Shown here piece after piece: positions 5,608-12,596 of a DNA stretch of 22,419 nt; within the stretch, counting starts at the first letter, position 1; the number at the start of each line of letters is the position of its first letter. Source of the DNA: a virus; IMG/VR virus record IMGVR_UViG_3300008266_000532, positions 1-22,419 of that record; one strand, 5' to 3'. The position numbers and the translations under genes are program-made. The notes under the pieces were generated by a model that saw only the letters and a list, made by a program, of their open reading frames with translations, was not told where the DNA came from and did not search any database.

Positions 5608-6820
5608 AATCTCGTTTAAAAATTTCGTTAGTGTAATCTTTCTTTTTGCAAACCGAAGCGTAAATCTTTGCTTCAATTCCGCCCTCTGAGAATATCCAAT
5701 AAACATCGTTTGATTTTCTATCCATTGTCGTTAATCGGTCACGGCTTTGCCAGTAGCTTACGGATGAGAAGTCGATATTGTAATAAACCAAATACTTCGC
5801 TTTTGCTAAACTAATGCCTTCACGCCCCGAAACGATTTGCAATGCGATGCTTTTATCGGTAGTGTTAAACTCGTTTAAGTCGTTGCAAACGCTACTTTTT
5901 AAAATTGACTTAATTGCATTGTATTCCTCAACAAACTTGTAAAAGATTGCTATTTTCTGTCCTTTGAATTTCTCAGCTATAAACAAAGCCTTTGAGTAAT
6001 CAATCACCTTACTACTACCATCCTCAAATTTGCACGTTCCACTATAAAGCTGATGAAGTTTCTGCTGTAGCTTTACGCTTGTGTCCGCTAATATGGTTTG
6101 ACCTTCTTTGTTAGTCACTACTAAATCGGCTTTTAACTTCTCAGCTATCTTATGAGTGATAGGGTCTAAATCGCAGTATAAAACATTCTCAAAAACTTGC
6201 GTTTCAAATCCCGCCTCAACTTGTGTAAAGGTTAGAATGTAGTATCTTATTAAATGCCAAAAGTCTTTTTTTCGTGCGTTTGAGTAGTCATTTACTTTGG
6301 CATAGCCTAAATGTTTAATCTCGATGTCAACATACTCGTTTGCCCATTTGTAAAAGTTTGTATATTCTTTAAATGGTGAATGATTACTTACCCAAAATTG
6401 GTGATACCATTGCGAATGACTTTCTGCCGTTGGCGTTCCTGATAAAAATATCATAGGCAAATCGCCAAACATTTTTTTAAATAGCTTTGCCGTTGCGTTT
6501 GGCTTTGGGTACGCTCCAAAACGATGGTGTTCATCGTGAATGACTAAATCAAAATCGCCTTGTACCTTATGCAAACTTTCATCATTTGCGATGGTCAGTT
6601 TAAAATTAAAACCTACATTATCAAAGTCAGATTGCACACTTGAAAAAGCTCTTATCTTAGTCAGGAATAATACATTTTTAGCACCGTAATTTTGAGCCGT
6701 TTGCAAAGCTGTTAATGTTTTACCGGTGCGAACTTCCATCGCTAAATAAACTATCATTTTGCGCTTTAGTGTTTCTGTTGCATCGTTGGCTAATCTCAGT
6801 TGATATTTTCTTAATTCCAT
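5537..6820 (-). CDS. SNF2-like superfamily 2 helicase
   Basis: This is a 427-residue ATP-dependent DNA translocase/helicase. Motifs: I, MEVRTGKT (28-35); II, HDEHHR (DEHH, 96-99); III, LSGTPTAE (127-130); V, SGREGISL (331-338); VI, QSRDR (358-362). RecA-like domain 1 covers ~1-150 and domain 2 ~270-380, with an insertion-like helical region between. It starts 3 nt after the primase-helicase stop and overlaps the VRR-NUC gene at its 3' end. Phage SNF2-type helicases next to a VRR-NUC gene are usual in replication/recombination modules. The C-terminal ~15 residues (NPIQNNNTITKRG) look unstructured. Confidence 0.92.
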   Translation of the reverse strand: MELRKYQLRLANDATETLKRKMIVYLAMEVRTGKTLTALQTAQNYGAKNVLFLTKIRAFSSVQSDFDNVGFNFKLTIANDESLHKVQGDFDLVIHDEHHRFGAYPKPNATAKLFKKMFGDLPMIFLSGTPTAESHSQWYHQFWVSNHSPFKEYTNFYKWANEYVDIEIKHLGYAKVNDYSNARKKDFWHLIRYYILTFTQVEAGFETQVFENVLYCDLDPITHKIAEKLKADLVVTNKEGQTILADTSVKLQQKLHQLYSGTCKFEDGSSKVIDYSKALFIAEKFKGQKIAIFYKFVEEYNAIKSILKSSVCNDLNEFNTTDKSIALQIVSGREGISLAKAKYLVYYNIDFSSVSYWQSRDRLTTMDRKSNDVYWIFSEGGIEAKIYASVCKKKDYTNEIFKRDYGIRKQNPIQNNNTITKRGMALR

Positions 6821-6823
6821 AAT

Positions 6824-9157
6824 TTAGAAATCTACTTCTTCAGTTATTAATTTTCCCGTCTTAATTGTAAACCATTGCATCCCGTTACTATTTCCGCTGT
6901 CATATTCAACATCGATAAATTTGCAATACTTCTGTACCCAAATGTTAAACTTCTTACGGGTTAAGAACTTTTGATAATCTTTGTACTCATTCACGAAATT
7001 GTTAAAGGCAAATTGTTTGTCAACTCTTTCGTTTCTTAAACAGTTGTCAGGTTCGTGTATCCATTCGTAAAACTCCATCGAGGTTTCAGCAATGAATTTT
7101 CTCATCTTAATATTTTTGGCGTTTTGCTTAACCAATCCATTAGCTAAAAACTTCTGCAAACAGTCAACCATATAATTATCGAACTTTTGAAAGTCAATCA
7201 AATCCCAATCGTCAAACAGCTGTCTGCCAAACTCATCCTCTGGAGTTAGTTTACTGCCGTAGTATTGCGCTATCTCGACTTCAAATCGTCGTCTGTCGTG
7301 GCTGTTTCCTTCTCCCTTAATTGCGTAGTTAGTTGAGATTATAAGTTTTGGACTGTCGTGTACGTTTAGCTTAATAGCATCTTTATTTTTACGCTCTAAG
7401 GTTAAGCCTTCCGTTACCAAACTAAACTTTTCCTCAAAAGAAAATCCTTTGGCTACATCGTCAAAAACTAAAATCTTTGTATCGAGTGATACCGTTTGAT
7501 AAGCGAAAGACTTTTTGCCATCAAATAACTTACCATCGATTATACTTGTTTTTCTTATTTGGCTTATACCTTGCACAAACACACCTTTACCGGTTCCGCC
7601 TTCGGGGTTTTCACTTATTACCTCGTCGTTAAGGATTACGGCTTTGTTGTTGCTTCTATTTTTATAAGTTGATAGCAAGTATCCAATCACACACTCAACG
7701 GCAAATGGTTCATTATTAGATATGTTATTAATAAAGGTTTGATAGTCATTGTCAAACTCTTCAATCTCTAAAAAGTCACGGTCTAAAATATGGTCATTCC
7801 AAATGTAGTACCCAACATCGATAAAGTCTATTAGTTTTCGTTCGTCTTTGGTAACTTCTAAAACTCCGTTTTGATAAGGTATGTAAGATTTAAACTTTGT
7901 GTCCGATAAAATTGATAGGTCAATACTTTCCAACATTAAAAGATACTGCTCACTAAATAAATTTTGATACCCAGCGCAATAGTTCCAAACTGTAAACTCT
8001 CTTTTTTCCATCAAATAGTCAAGAACAAAATCCTTTATTACTTCGACTGATGTTGTTTTAACTTTATTGCTTTGTATAAATACCCAACTCGGTTTTTGAC
8101 TGTCGTTTGGATAATGCTTTTTAAAGCCGTTACGCTCTAAAAATAACTTATACTTTAAAGGCTCTATTTTTACATTTCCTTTTTTATCAATAGTCCAAAA
8201 ATCGTCGTGGGTTTCTTCTTCCTTTAGTTCGTTGTAAACATCCTCCGCTATGTTATGCTTTTTAATAACCTCATCTTTGCCGTTCTTTAAGTCAATCTTA
8301 ATGGCTTTAATTTTATTATAGTCCTCAAAAAATTTACTATTGAACTGTCTTAAACGATATGCGCTTTTAATAGTGGTCTTTGCTTCACGTTCTGAGAAGT
8401 CACCGATTATAACGTTATTTAAGATATATCCTTCGGCTGTGCCTTCACTTATACCATATTCACAAAAAGCACCCGCTAAATCAAATATAAATGCGTTTCT
8501 TTCACCCTCTCTAAAGTCTTTGCTCCAGTTGAAAGCCATTATCTTTTCGATAATCTTATCCTCGTCGCTAATTGGGACTAAAGGGGCTTTCTCTTTTATC
8601 TCAAATCCTTCATCTATTATATTGGCTTCAAAAGTGGTTGCATCCCAATTAACATAAATGTTTGGGTCATAGCTTTCAAAACAAACTCGGTCAACGTTGC
8701 AGTTAGATATATCGAAATAATCAAAATCAAATTCCTTTTGAAAAGCCTTAAATATTTTAGGGTGTGTTTCTTTTGTTGCGGTTGGTATCTTAACTACGCC
8801 TTTAATTCCGTTCCCTGATGGGGAAATAAATAGTAATAAGAAATGCGGGTTTTCTTTAAGTAGTTTTAAGTGTTCAAACATCACCTCGTCATTCTCATAC
8901 TTATCAAAATCCACTACCATTAAACCCGAATGCTTTATTAAGGATTTTGAATTACGCTCTGAAAACTCACCCGCAAATAAAATAGACGGTAATTCAGTTT
9001 TAAGGGCGTTTCTCAACTCTTTAGTCTCTGATTTACGGATGCGATTAATTAAGTCCTTAGAAGTACCTTGTTGTATCCTTTTGATTATTTTTTCAATAGG
9101 AACTATAAAGGGAACATCCTGAGATTTAAATAAATCTTTAAAAACTGATACGTTCAT
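6824..9157 (-). CDS. Primase-helicase: VirE_N/BT4734-type AEP primase fused to SF3 (D5-like) helicase
   Basis: The 777-residue protein combines priming and unwinding. N-terminus: an archaeo-eukaryotic-type primase fold with VVDFDKYE (Asp83 and Asp85) and FISPSGNGIKGVVKI (111-124), typical of the BT4734/VirE_N family. Residues ~210-270 (FREGERNAFIFDLAGAFCEY) resemble a PriCT-type linker domain. C-terminus: an SF3/D5 ATPase with Walker A EGGTGKG (519-525), Walker B ILVFDD (562-567), sensor LIISTN (605-610) and arginines at 622-624. It is the largest replication gene. The upstream gap of 156 bp holds a 16-bp inverted repeat (9175-9275). Confidence 0.93.
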   Translation of the reverse strand: MNVSVFKDLFKSQDVPFIVPIEKIIKRIQQGTSKDLINRIRKSETKELRNALKTELPSILFAGEFSERNSKSLIKHSGLMVVDFDKYENDEVMFEHLKLLKENPHFLLLFISPSGNGIKGVVKIPTATKETHPKIFKAFQKEFDFDYFDISNCNVDRVCFESYDPNIYVNWDATTFEANIIDEGFEIKEKAPLVPISDEDKIIEKIMAFNWSKDFREGERNAFIFDLAGAFCEYGISEGTAEGYILNNVIIGDFSEREAKTTIKSAYRLRQFNSKFFEDYNKIKAIKIDLKNGKDEVIKKHNIAEDVYNELKEEETHDDFWTIDKKGNVKIEPLKYKLFLERNGFKKHYPNDSQKPSWVFIQSNKVKTTSVEVIKDFVLDYLMEKREFTVWNYCAGYQNLFSEQYLLMLESIDLSILSDTKFKSYIPYQNGVLEVTKDERKLIDFIDVGYYIWNDHILDRDFLEIEEFDNDYQTFINNISNNEPFAVECVIGYLLSTYKNRSNNKAVILNDEVISENPEGGTGKGVFVQGISQIRKTSIIDGKLFDGKKSFAYQTVSLDTKILVFDDVAKGFSFEEKFSLVTEGLTLERKNKDAIKLNVHDSPKLIISTNYAIKGEGNSHDRRRFEVEIAQYYGSKLTPEDEFGRQLFDDWDLIDFQKFDNYMVDCLQKFLANGLVKQNAKNIKMRKFIAETSMEFYEWIHEPDNCLRNERVDKQFAFNNFVNEYKDYQKFLTRKKFNIWVQKYCKFIDVEYDSGNSNGMQWFTIKTGKLITEEVDF

Positions 9158-9174
9158 AATTTTGTTGTTTTAAA

Positions 9175-9275
9175 AACATAGCAAACATTTAATCGCTTTC
9201 CTATACCCTTTTATAAATAATGAATTTCATTTTAGGGGGTGGGGGTCTTTTTTATGAAAAAATGTTTGCTATGTT
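9175..9275. repeat. 16-bp perfect inverted repeat flanking a G-run, upstream of the primase gene
   Basis: The arms are AACATAGCAAACATTT (9175-9190) and its exact reverse complement (9260-9275), separated by 69 bp. The spacer contains TTTATAAATA-like sequence (9210-9221) and GGGGGTGGGGG (9235-9245). The arm core TAGCAAACATT also occurs at 2285-2295 and, with one change, at 2371-2381. The gap holds no ORF. It could be an origin, a paired regulator site, or (as RNA from the - strand) a long hairpin before the primase start codon. Confidence 0.8.
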
Positions 9276-9313
9276 GACTTTATTAGTATTAATAGGGGTT
9301 CAAAGGGTAAACA

Positions 9314-9991
9314 TTAGAAGTTTAAATCTTCACTCTCTTCAAAAACGTTGACTGATTCCTCTACTAAAACTGGTTTTAAGTAGCTTTTTAGATAACCTTC
9401 TAAAGTATCAAAACAATTATCGGCTAAAATTGCCTCGTCACTTGTTAGGGATTTCTCAAATCCAAAGTCAGGAGTAAAGAATTTAACAGCTCCCTTTTTT
9501 CCTTCAATAGCTTTGGATACAATTACCCACTCGTCAGCTAATCGGTTTCTAACCTTTTGGGTAAACTCACCCCACTTTTGAACTGCTGAGCCTTTTAGTT
9601 GTAGGTTGGCTAAAGTGCCATCCTCTAACATAATGTAAATAGACTTTACATAGTGACCGCCAGCGGACTGCACTTTCTCTTTAATGTCTTTATAAAGACC
9701 TTTAGCGATTTCATTCCCTTTGAATGGTTTAACAGTCATAGGTTCCTTAGAAATGTACTTAACCTCGTTTGAAAAAATACCGCTTTCGGTTGCATCGTTC
9801 CATCCTTTGATGGTGTGTAGTTCATCCAGTACTAAGAATTTAAAAGGTAATGGTACTTGTACTTTCTTTTGAGCCTCTTTGTCGTAGTACTCAAATCCTT
9901 TGTCGTTTGATTTCCAATCTAAAAACTTTGTAGCTGGGTTAGATTGTGGTTGTGCGAATGCACTTCTGCGGTTTGATGTTGTATTTTCCAT
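9314..9991 (-). CDS. Probable single-stranded DNA-binding protein analogue
   Basis: I do not recognise a canonical OB-fold motif in this 225-residue protein. The size, the Gln/Asn-rich N-terminus (SAFAQPQSNPATKF), the basic/aromatic core (~25-190) and the acidic C-terminal tip ending in Phe (EESEDLNF) are nevertheless what phage SSBs show. Such tips recruit replication partners. The position directly ahead of the primase-helicase in the replication operon supports this reading. The gene is preceded by a 36-residue gene and a terminator-containing leader. Alternatives are a recombination mediator or an annealing protein. Confidence 0.6.
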   Translation of the reverse strand: MENTTSNRRSAFAQPQSNPATKFLDWKSNDKGFEYYDKEAQKKVQVPLPFKFLVLDELHTIKGWNDATESGIFSNEVKYISKEPMTVKPFKGNEIAKGLYKDIKEKVQSAGGHYVKSIYIMLEDGTLANLQLKGSAVQKWGEFTQKVRNRLADEWVIVSKAIEGKKGAVKFFTPDFGFEKSLTSDEAILADNCFDTLEGYLKSYLKPVLVEESVNVFEESEDLNF

Positions 9992-10002
9992 CTTAAAAAT
10001 AT

Positions 10003-10113
10003 TTATTTCTGATTCGGAATTAAGATGCCCGAACCTTGCATCGGTAATATTATTTCGCAGTCAACTACTTCTATTTCGTTGGCTCTCATTTCAAAGAATA
10101 AATCTTTACTCAT
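10003..10113 (-). CDS. 36-residue small protein at the head of the replication block
   Basis: The ATG at 10113 (MSKDLFFEMRANEIEVVDCE at the start) gives a 36-residue acidic peptide that stops 11 nt before the SSB-like gene. A longer open frame from 10197 would start inside the leader and read through the terminator hairpin, so it is rejected. CCCCTATAATT precedes the ATG; no Shine-Dalgarno is seen. The peptide has no known motif. Confidence 0.55.
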   Translation of the reverse strand: MSKDLFFEMRANEIEVVDCEIILPMQGSGILIPNQK

Positions 10114-10126
10114 AATTATAGGGGTT

Positions 10127-10177
10127 AAAAAAGCGCCTAAAATTGTCGGTATCCACTCCAACTCATTTAGGCGCTTT
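10127..10177 (-). terminator. Strong intrinsic terminator or attenuator in the leader of the replication genes
   Basis: On the - strand the 12-nt arms AAAGCGCCTAAA (10177-10166) and TTTAGGCGCTTT (10141-10130) pair perfectly around a 24-nt loop and run directly into TTTT (giving seven T in a row). It lies about 45 nt after the predicted transcription start and just 14 nt before the ATG at 10113, so it must be bypassed for the downstream genes to be expressed from the promoter at 10229. Confidence 0.85.
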
Positions 10178-10222
10178 AGGTATATAACTAACCTCAAACT
10201 TTTAATGTAGGTGGATATTCTA
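10127..10222 (-). ncRNA. Candidate ~95-nt leader RNA or small RNA
   Basis: A promoter-like box (TATATTTG, 10236-10229) and the perfect terminator at 10127-10177 delimit a ~95-nt - strand transcript without an ORF of its own. Near its 5' end TATCCAC (10156-10150 complement partner at 10217-10211) can pair over 7 nt with GTGGATA in the terminator loop, and AGGT...ACCT forms a small hairpin between. It may be an attenuator for the replication genes or an independent small RNA. I recognise no known RNA family. Confidence 0.5.
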
Positions 10223-10228
10223 CGTCAA

Positions 10229-10272
10229 CAAATATACAAATTATTTTCAATAAGTATAGTTTAAAGATACTT
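10229..10272 (-). promoter_or_regulatory. Replication-operon promoter with operator copy 3
   Basis: On the - strand TATATTTG (10236-10229) matches TAnnTTTG. The dyad AAGTAT-N9-ATACTT lies at 10252-10272, so it covers the -33 region. Over 22 bases the site differs by one base from the reverse complement of the copy at 2678. Predicted start of transcription is near 10222. Confidence 0.65.
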
Positions 10273-10281
10273 TATTTTTAT

Positions 10282-10551
10282 TTACATAAAATTTAATTTG
10301 CTTTCGAGTATGGTCCAAGTCGTATGAACATAAATAATCTCAGGAATAGTATCCTCTTTTCGCTTTGCGTAATCTAACACTCGGTCAATGTCAATTCGGT
10401 TTAGTCTATATTCGAAATTACCATTGTGAGTAATAGGGTATATCTTTAACTTTTGGCATCGGTAACGCAAATTTTCTTTACTGATTCCGTAAACTTTAGA
10501 AACTTCTTTTAAGTTGTAAGTCCAAAACTCATTTGGTTTCATTGCTTTCAT
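10282..10551 (-). CDS. Small HTH-containing protein (excisionase/MerR-like)
   Basis: The 89-residue protein has an N-terminal helix-turn-helix: NLKEVSKVYGISKENLRYRC (~14-33) looks like the DNA-binding helices of excisionase/MerR-type folds. It is followed by a basic linker and a beta hairpin (NGNFEYRLNRIDIDRVLDY). The C-terminus (IIYVHTTWTILESKLNF) is a distinct aromatic segment. The gene ends just before operator copy 3 and is separated by 2 nt from the gene upstream. It is a second candidate for an early regulator. Confidence 0.7.
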   Translation of the reverse strand: MKAMKPNEFWTYNLKEVSKVYGISKENLRYRCQKLKIYPITHNGNFEYRLNRIDIDRVLDYAKRKEDTIPEIIYVHTTWTILESKLNFM

Positions 10552-10553
10552 AA

Positions 10554-10733
10554 TTAAATTATTTCTAAATCCTTTTGCGAATAGCTGTTTGTAAATCCGC
10601 CCCAGTCGACTATAATTCTACTTGACGATTCGTAAGCCTTAACCACTCCGATAGTGTCTTTTGGATTGTGTCTGTCATCCTCTTTGTAGTAAAGCGATGT
10701 TTCGCTTAATTTTACTTGTGTTCCTTTGTTCAT
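10554..10733 (-). CDS. 59-residue small beta-rich protein
   Basis: The ATG frame of 60 codons fills the gap between 10551 and 10738 (MNKGTQVKLSETSLYY at the start). The pattern VKLSETSLYYKEDD, then TIGVVKAYESSSRIIVDWGG, then NSYSQKDLEII alternates like a small SH3-like barrel. This is a common fold in tiny phage proteins that bind nucleic acid or host proteins. Its exact fit between neighbours (2-nt and 4-nt gaps) supports it. Confidence 0.75.
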   Translation of the reverse strand: MNKGTQVKLSETSLYYKEDDRHNPKDTIGVVKAYESSSRIIVDWGGFTNSYSQKDLEII

Positions 10734-10737
10734 AATA

Positions 10738-11001
10738 TTAAAGTTTGATTTTAAATTTTTCGTTTAACCATTGCTCGAATGTAATTCCAACGTAACTACT
10801 ACTAAATGATTTGTGCATTTCATACTGAGCATCTTTCCAACATTCTCTTAACTGATCTACGGTGTAGATGTTCTTTAGTGCTTCCTGATAACCCTTAACA
10901 AATCCATCTCTTTGTAAGTCTGGAGAGTAAGGATAATTTTTCCCTTTGATTTCGATTTCAGTATCGGGATAAATTTTTTTTGATAATTCTTGTAGATCCA
11001 T
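10738..11001 (-). CDS. Small hypothetical early protein
   Basis: This is an 87-residue soluble protein. The middle (RDGFVKGYQEALKNIYTVDQ at ~31-50) is helical, with the GYxEA-type segment often seen in small Flavobacterium phage proteins. The C-terminus (ITFEQWLNEKFKIKL) is also helical. It shares one base with the upstream gene's stop (11001). No function is recognised. Confidence 0.7.
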   Translation of the reverse strand: MDLQELSKKIYPDTEIEIKGKNYPYSPDLQRDGFVKGYQEALKNIYTVDQLRECWKDAQYEMHKSFSSSYVGITFEQWLNEKFKIKL

Positions 11002-11207
11002 TAGAATAAATTATTAAGTTGTTGTAAAGGGTTTTGAAACATCTCATCGAGTACGTTTGGTTTTACTTCCTCAGCGTTGGCTACTTCCCAATCATTAACT
11101 ATGTCTTGGAATAGTTGTTTAGCTTGTCTTAATTCATTTTCTAAATAAGCGTTTCTAATTTCTAACGCTTGTATTCTGTCGCTTTGGTATTTGATTAAAT
11201 CTTCCAT
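11001..11207 (-). CDS. Small coiled-coil protein
   Basis: In this 68-residue protein, residues ~2-40 form a heptad-like charged helix (YQSDRIQALEIRNAYLENEL). A short acidic linker and a C-terminal LDEMFQNPLQQLNNLF segment follow. It overlaps the upstream 41-residue gene by 13 nt. It is probably a dimeric helical protein; the function is unknown. Confidence 0.7.
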   Translation of the reverse strand: MEDLIKYQSDRIQALEIRNAYLENELRQAKQLFQDIVNDWEVANAEEVKPNVLDEMFQNPLQQLNNLF

Positions 11208-11320
11208 AATGTTATTATTAAAAAGGTTAGTGTAAAAGCTATCGAAAGTGCGATTAACATTTCTTTAGCTCTATTAAAAGTTCGTCTTAGTTCTTTGCGG
11301 TCTTGCTCTGTTAGTTTCAT
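11195..11320 (-). CDS. 41-residue small membrane protein
   Basis: A 42-codon ATG frame encodes a basic head (MKLTEQDRKELRRTFNRAKE) and a hydrophobic helix (MLIALSIAFTLTFLIITLW, ~21-39), so it is a single-span membrane peptide. It overlaps the next gene by 13 nt, and its ATG overlaps the previous stop (TGA) by 4 nt. Its N-terminus resembles that of the neighbouring 47-residue protein (MKLT-x-x-x-RK), which suggests local duplication of the start region. Confidence 0.65.
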   Translation of the reverse strand: MKLTEQDRKELRRTFNRAKEMLIALSIAFTLTFLIITLWKI

Positions 11321-11460
11321 ATCTGCCAAATGTGTATTAAGTATTTAACTATTTTCTCAGGGATATGGTCAAAACTGGTATAGTGTTCAACGCCCTCAGC
11401 TTTATTATCTCGGTTGAAAAAATCCTCAACTCTTTTGCGGTTTTCTGCTGTTAGTTTCAT
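11317..11460 (-). CDS. 47-residue small protein
   Basis: A 48-codon ATG frame (MKLTAENRKRVEDFFNRDNK at the start) ends with the TGA that overlaps the next ATG, and its ATG overlaps the previous stop (11457-11460). Both couplings support translation. It is soluble and charged, with an aromatic C-terminus (YLIHIWQI). The N-terminal 18 residues parallel the 41-residue neighbour. Confidence 0.65.
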   Translation of the reverse strand: MKLTAENRKRVEDFFNRDNKAEGVEHYTSFDHIPEKIVKYLIHIWQI

Positions 11461-11669
11461 AATGCTTTTTCTTTTTTATAGATTTCTAATAGTTCTTTTA
11501 TAGTGTATTTATCTGAATAACTATATTCTAAATCAGCTTTCCACTCTGCAAATCCAATAGCAAAATCTTCTGCTATTTTTACCAACTGTTTTGAATCATC
11601 TGATATTGGAATAACATAATATTGATTCTTTGAGTCTTTGCACTTATCAAACTTTTCTTTTAGTGTCAT
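11457..11669 (-). CDS. 70-residue hypothetical early protein
   Basis: This soluble mixed-charge protein (MTLKEKFDKCKDSKNQYYVI at the start) has a predicted helical middle (VKIAEDFAIGFAEWKADLEY) and a C-terminal helix rich in Lys/Glu. It overlaps both neighbours by 4 nt. No domain is recognised. Confidence 0.7.
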   Translation of the reverse strand: MTLKEKFDKCKDSKNQYYVIPISDDSKQLVKIAEDFAIGFAEWKADLEYSYSDKYTIKELLEIYKKEKAL

Positions 11670-11974
11670 ATCGTTGGAGAGGTTAAGTCATAAAGCATTT
11701 GCTTAGTGATAGATTTAACTTCGTAAAAGTGGATGCCGTTGTAATCCATATTTACTTTAAAGGTTCTGTTTTGAAAATCTTTATAGAATAAAAGGGTAAA
11801 CTTTGTAGCGAAGTCCTCGATGTTATTCGACATCGAAAACGCTCCGACTTTATCGCCCATATTGTAGCGCATCGGCTTACCTATTTTAAGACCTAATTCC
11901 GCTATCTTATTAAATGATAGTAGTTGTCTTTGCCCATCGATAAGGACATTTAATTTTGTTTTTGAGTTTTTCAT
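11666..11974 (-). CDS. First gene of the - strand operon, hypothetical protein
   Basis: The 102-residue protein starts with MKNSKTKLNVLIDGQRQLLS and reads as mixed alpha/beta without membrane segments or known motifs. It is the promoter-proximal gene of the early/replication operon: a TAAATTTG box lies ~25 bp upstream on the same strand. It overlaps the next gene by 4 nt. First genes of phage early operons often act against the host, but that is only a positional inference. Confidence 0.7.
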   Translation of the reverse strand: MKNSKTKLNVLIDGQRQLLSFNKIAELGLKIGKPMRYNMGDKVGAFSMSNNIEDFATKFTLLFYKDFQNRTFKVNMDYNGIHFYEVKSITKQMLYDLTSPTI

Positions 11975-11998
11975 AATGTTAACTTTTAATTAGTTAGA

Positions 11999-12006
11999 CA
12001 AATTTA
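11999..12006 (-). promoter_or_regulatory. Putative promoter of the - strand operon
   Basis: On the - strand TAAATTTG (12006-11999) fits TAnnTTTG, 25-32 bp before the ATG at 11974. The -33 region is T-rich without a clear TTG. The AAGTAT dyad is absent here, unlike the other main promoters. Confidence 0.5.
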
Positions 12007-12104
12007 TAGGTATTGATTTGAATAAAAAAATTTATTTTACTTTTAAACGTTGTTTATATTGATTATAAATAACGGAATAGTATTTTTTATATCAAATTAA
12101 TATT

Positions 12105-12112
12105 TATATTTG
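12105..12112 (+). promoter_or_regulatory. Putative promoter of the IbrA/IbrB cassette
   Basis: TATATTTG fits TAnnTTTG and is followed by GCATAAATAAAAG. Transcription would start near 12119, leaving a ~90-nt leader before the ATG at 12210. It is divergent from the - strand promoter at 11999, with ~100 bp of very AT-rich DNA between. No AAGTAT dyad is found here. Confidence 0.55.
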
Positions 12113-12128
12113 CATAAATAAAAGACAA

Positions 12129-12190
12129 GTAAGGCGGTCTAAACATATTATAATTTCCCTGCCTTTGTTTGCCTTACAGCATTGGCGGGG
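12129..12190 (+). ncRNA. Structured 5' leader, H-type pseudoknot or attenuator candidate
   Basis: Two interleaved helices are possible. GTAAGGC (12129-12135) pairs with GCCTTAC (12171-12177). CCCTGCC (12157-12163) pairs with GGCGGGG (12184-12190), seven pairs including one G-U. Their order (S1, S2, S1', S2') is that of an H-type pseudoknot with inner loops of 21, 7 and 6 nt. The second helix is followed by ATTTTAATTTTT, so it could alternatively act as a terminator. It lies between the promoter at 12105 and the ATG at 12210. I do not recognise a known riboswitch class. Confidence 0.6.
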
Positions 12191-12209
12191 ATTTTAATTT
12201 TTACTAACT

Positions 12210-12596
12210 ATGGAAAGAATATATCATAGGTACGAGTATTGGGAGTGTTACAAAAATGGATTTTTTCGTAACGTTTCTGGAGATGAAAAAAAACTACTTA
12301 GTCAAAAAGTAATCGAACTTTTTAGCAATTCAGAATTAACCGAAAAGTTTATGAATAAAGTTATTGATGAGTGGCACTATTCGTGTGAACACAATCTAAC
12401 AAACATAGCTTTAAATCGTATAGCTTGGTTAGGTCAGTCAGCTTGTTGTTTATATGCAAAAATACCCTATTCTATAACAATGGAAAATTGGCGTTTTGTA
12501 GATGAACACAAAAGAAATATAGCTTGTGAGATAGCGGATAAAATAATTAAAAAATACGAAACTAAAAACAAACAACTATGCCTAAGCATTATTTAA
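12210..12596 (+). CDS. Small conserved-looking protein linked to PAPS-reductase-like genes in phages
   Basis: The 128-residue helical protein carries a distinctive block: HYSCEHNLTNIALNRIAWLG (~51-70) followed by QSACC. I recall similar blocks (SCxxNLTN..NR.AWLGQ.AC) in small phage proteins, but cannot name a family with certainty. The start motif EYWECYKNGFF resembles the same group. The Cys pair and conserved polar residues could bind a metal or nucleotide. Its 3' end overlaps the IbrA-like gene by 19 nt, so the two are probably made together. It is the first gene after the structured leader. Confidence 0.65.
   Translation: MERIYHRYEYWECYKNGFFRNVSGDEKKLLSQKVIELFSNSELTEKFMNKVIDEWHYSCEHNLTNIALNRIAWLGQSACCLYAKIPYSITMENWRFVDEHKRNIACEIADKIIKKYETKNKQLCLSII

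Noticed and set aside
9235-9245. G-quadruplex
   Set aside because: Only two G5 tracts are present; a four-stack intramolecular quadruplex would need unusual strand use, so it is left as a G-rich run.
10003-10197. 64-residue - strand protein starting at 10197
   Set aside because: Its first part would be encoded by the terminator hairpin and loop; the ATG at 10113 after the terminator fits better.
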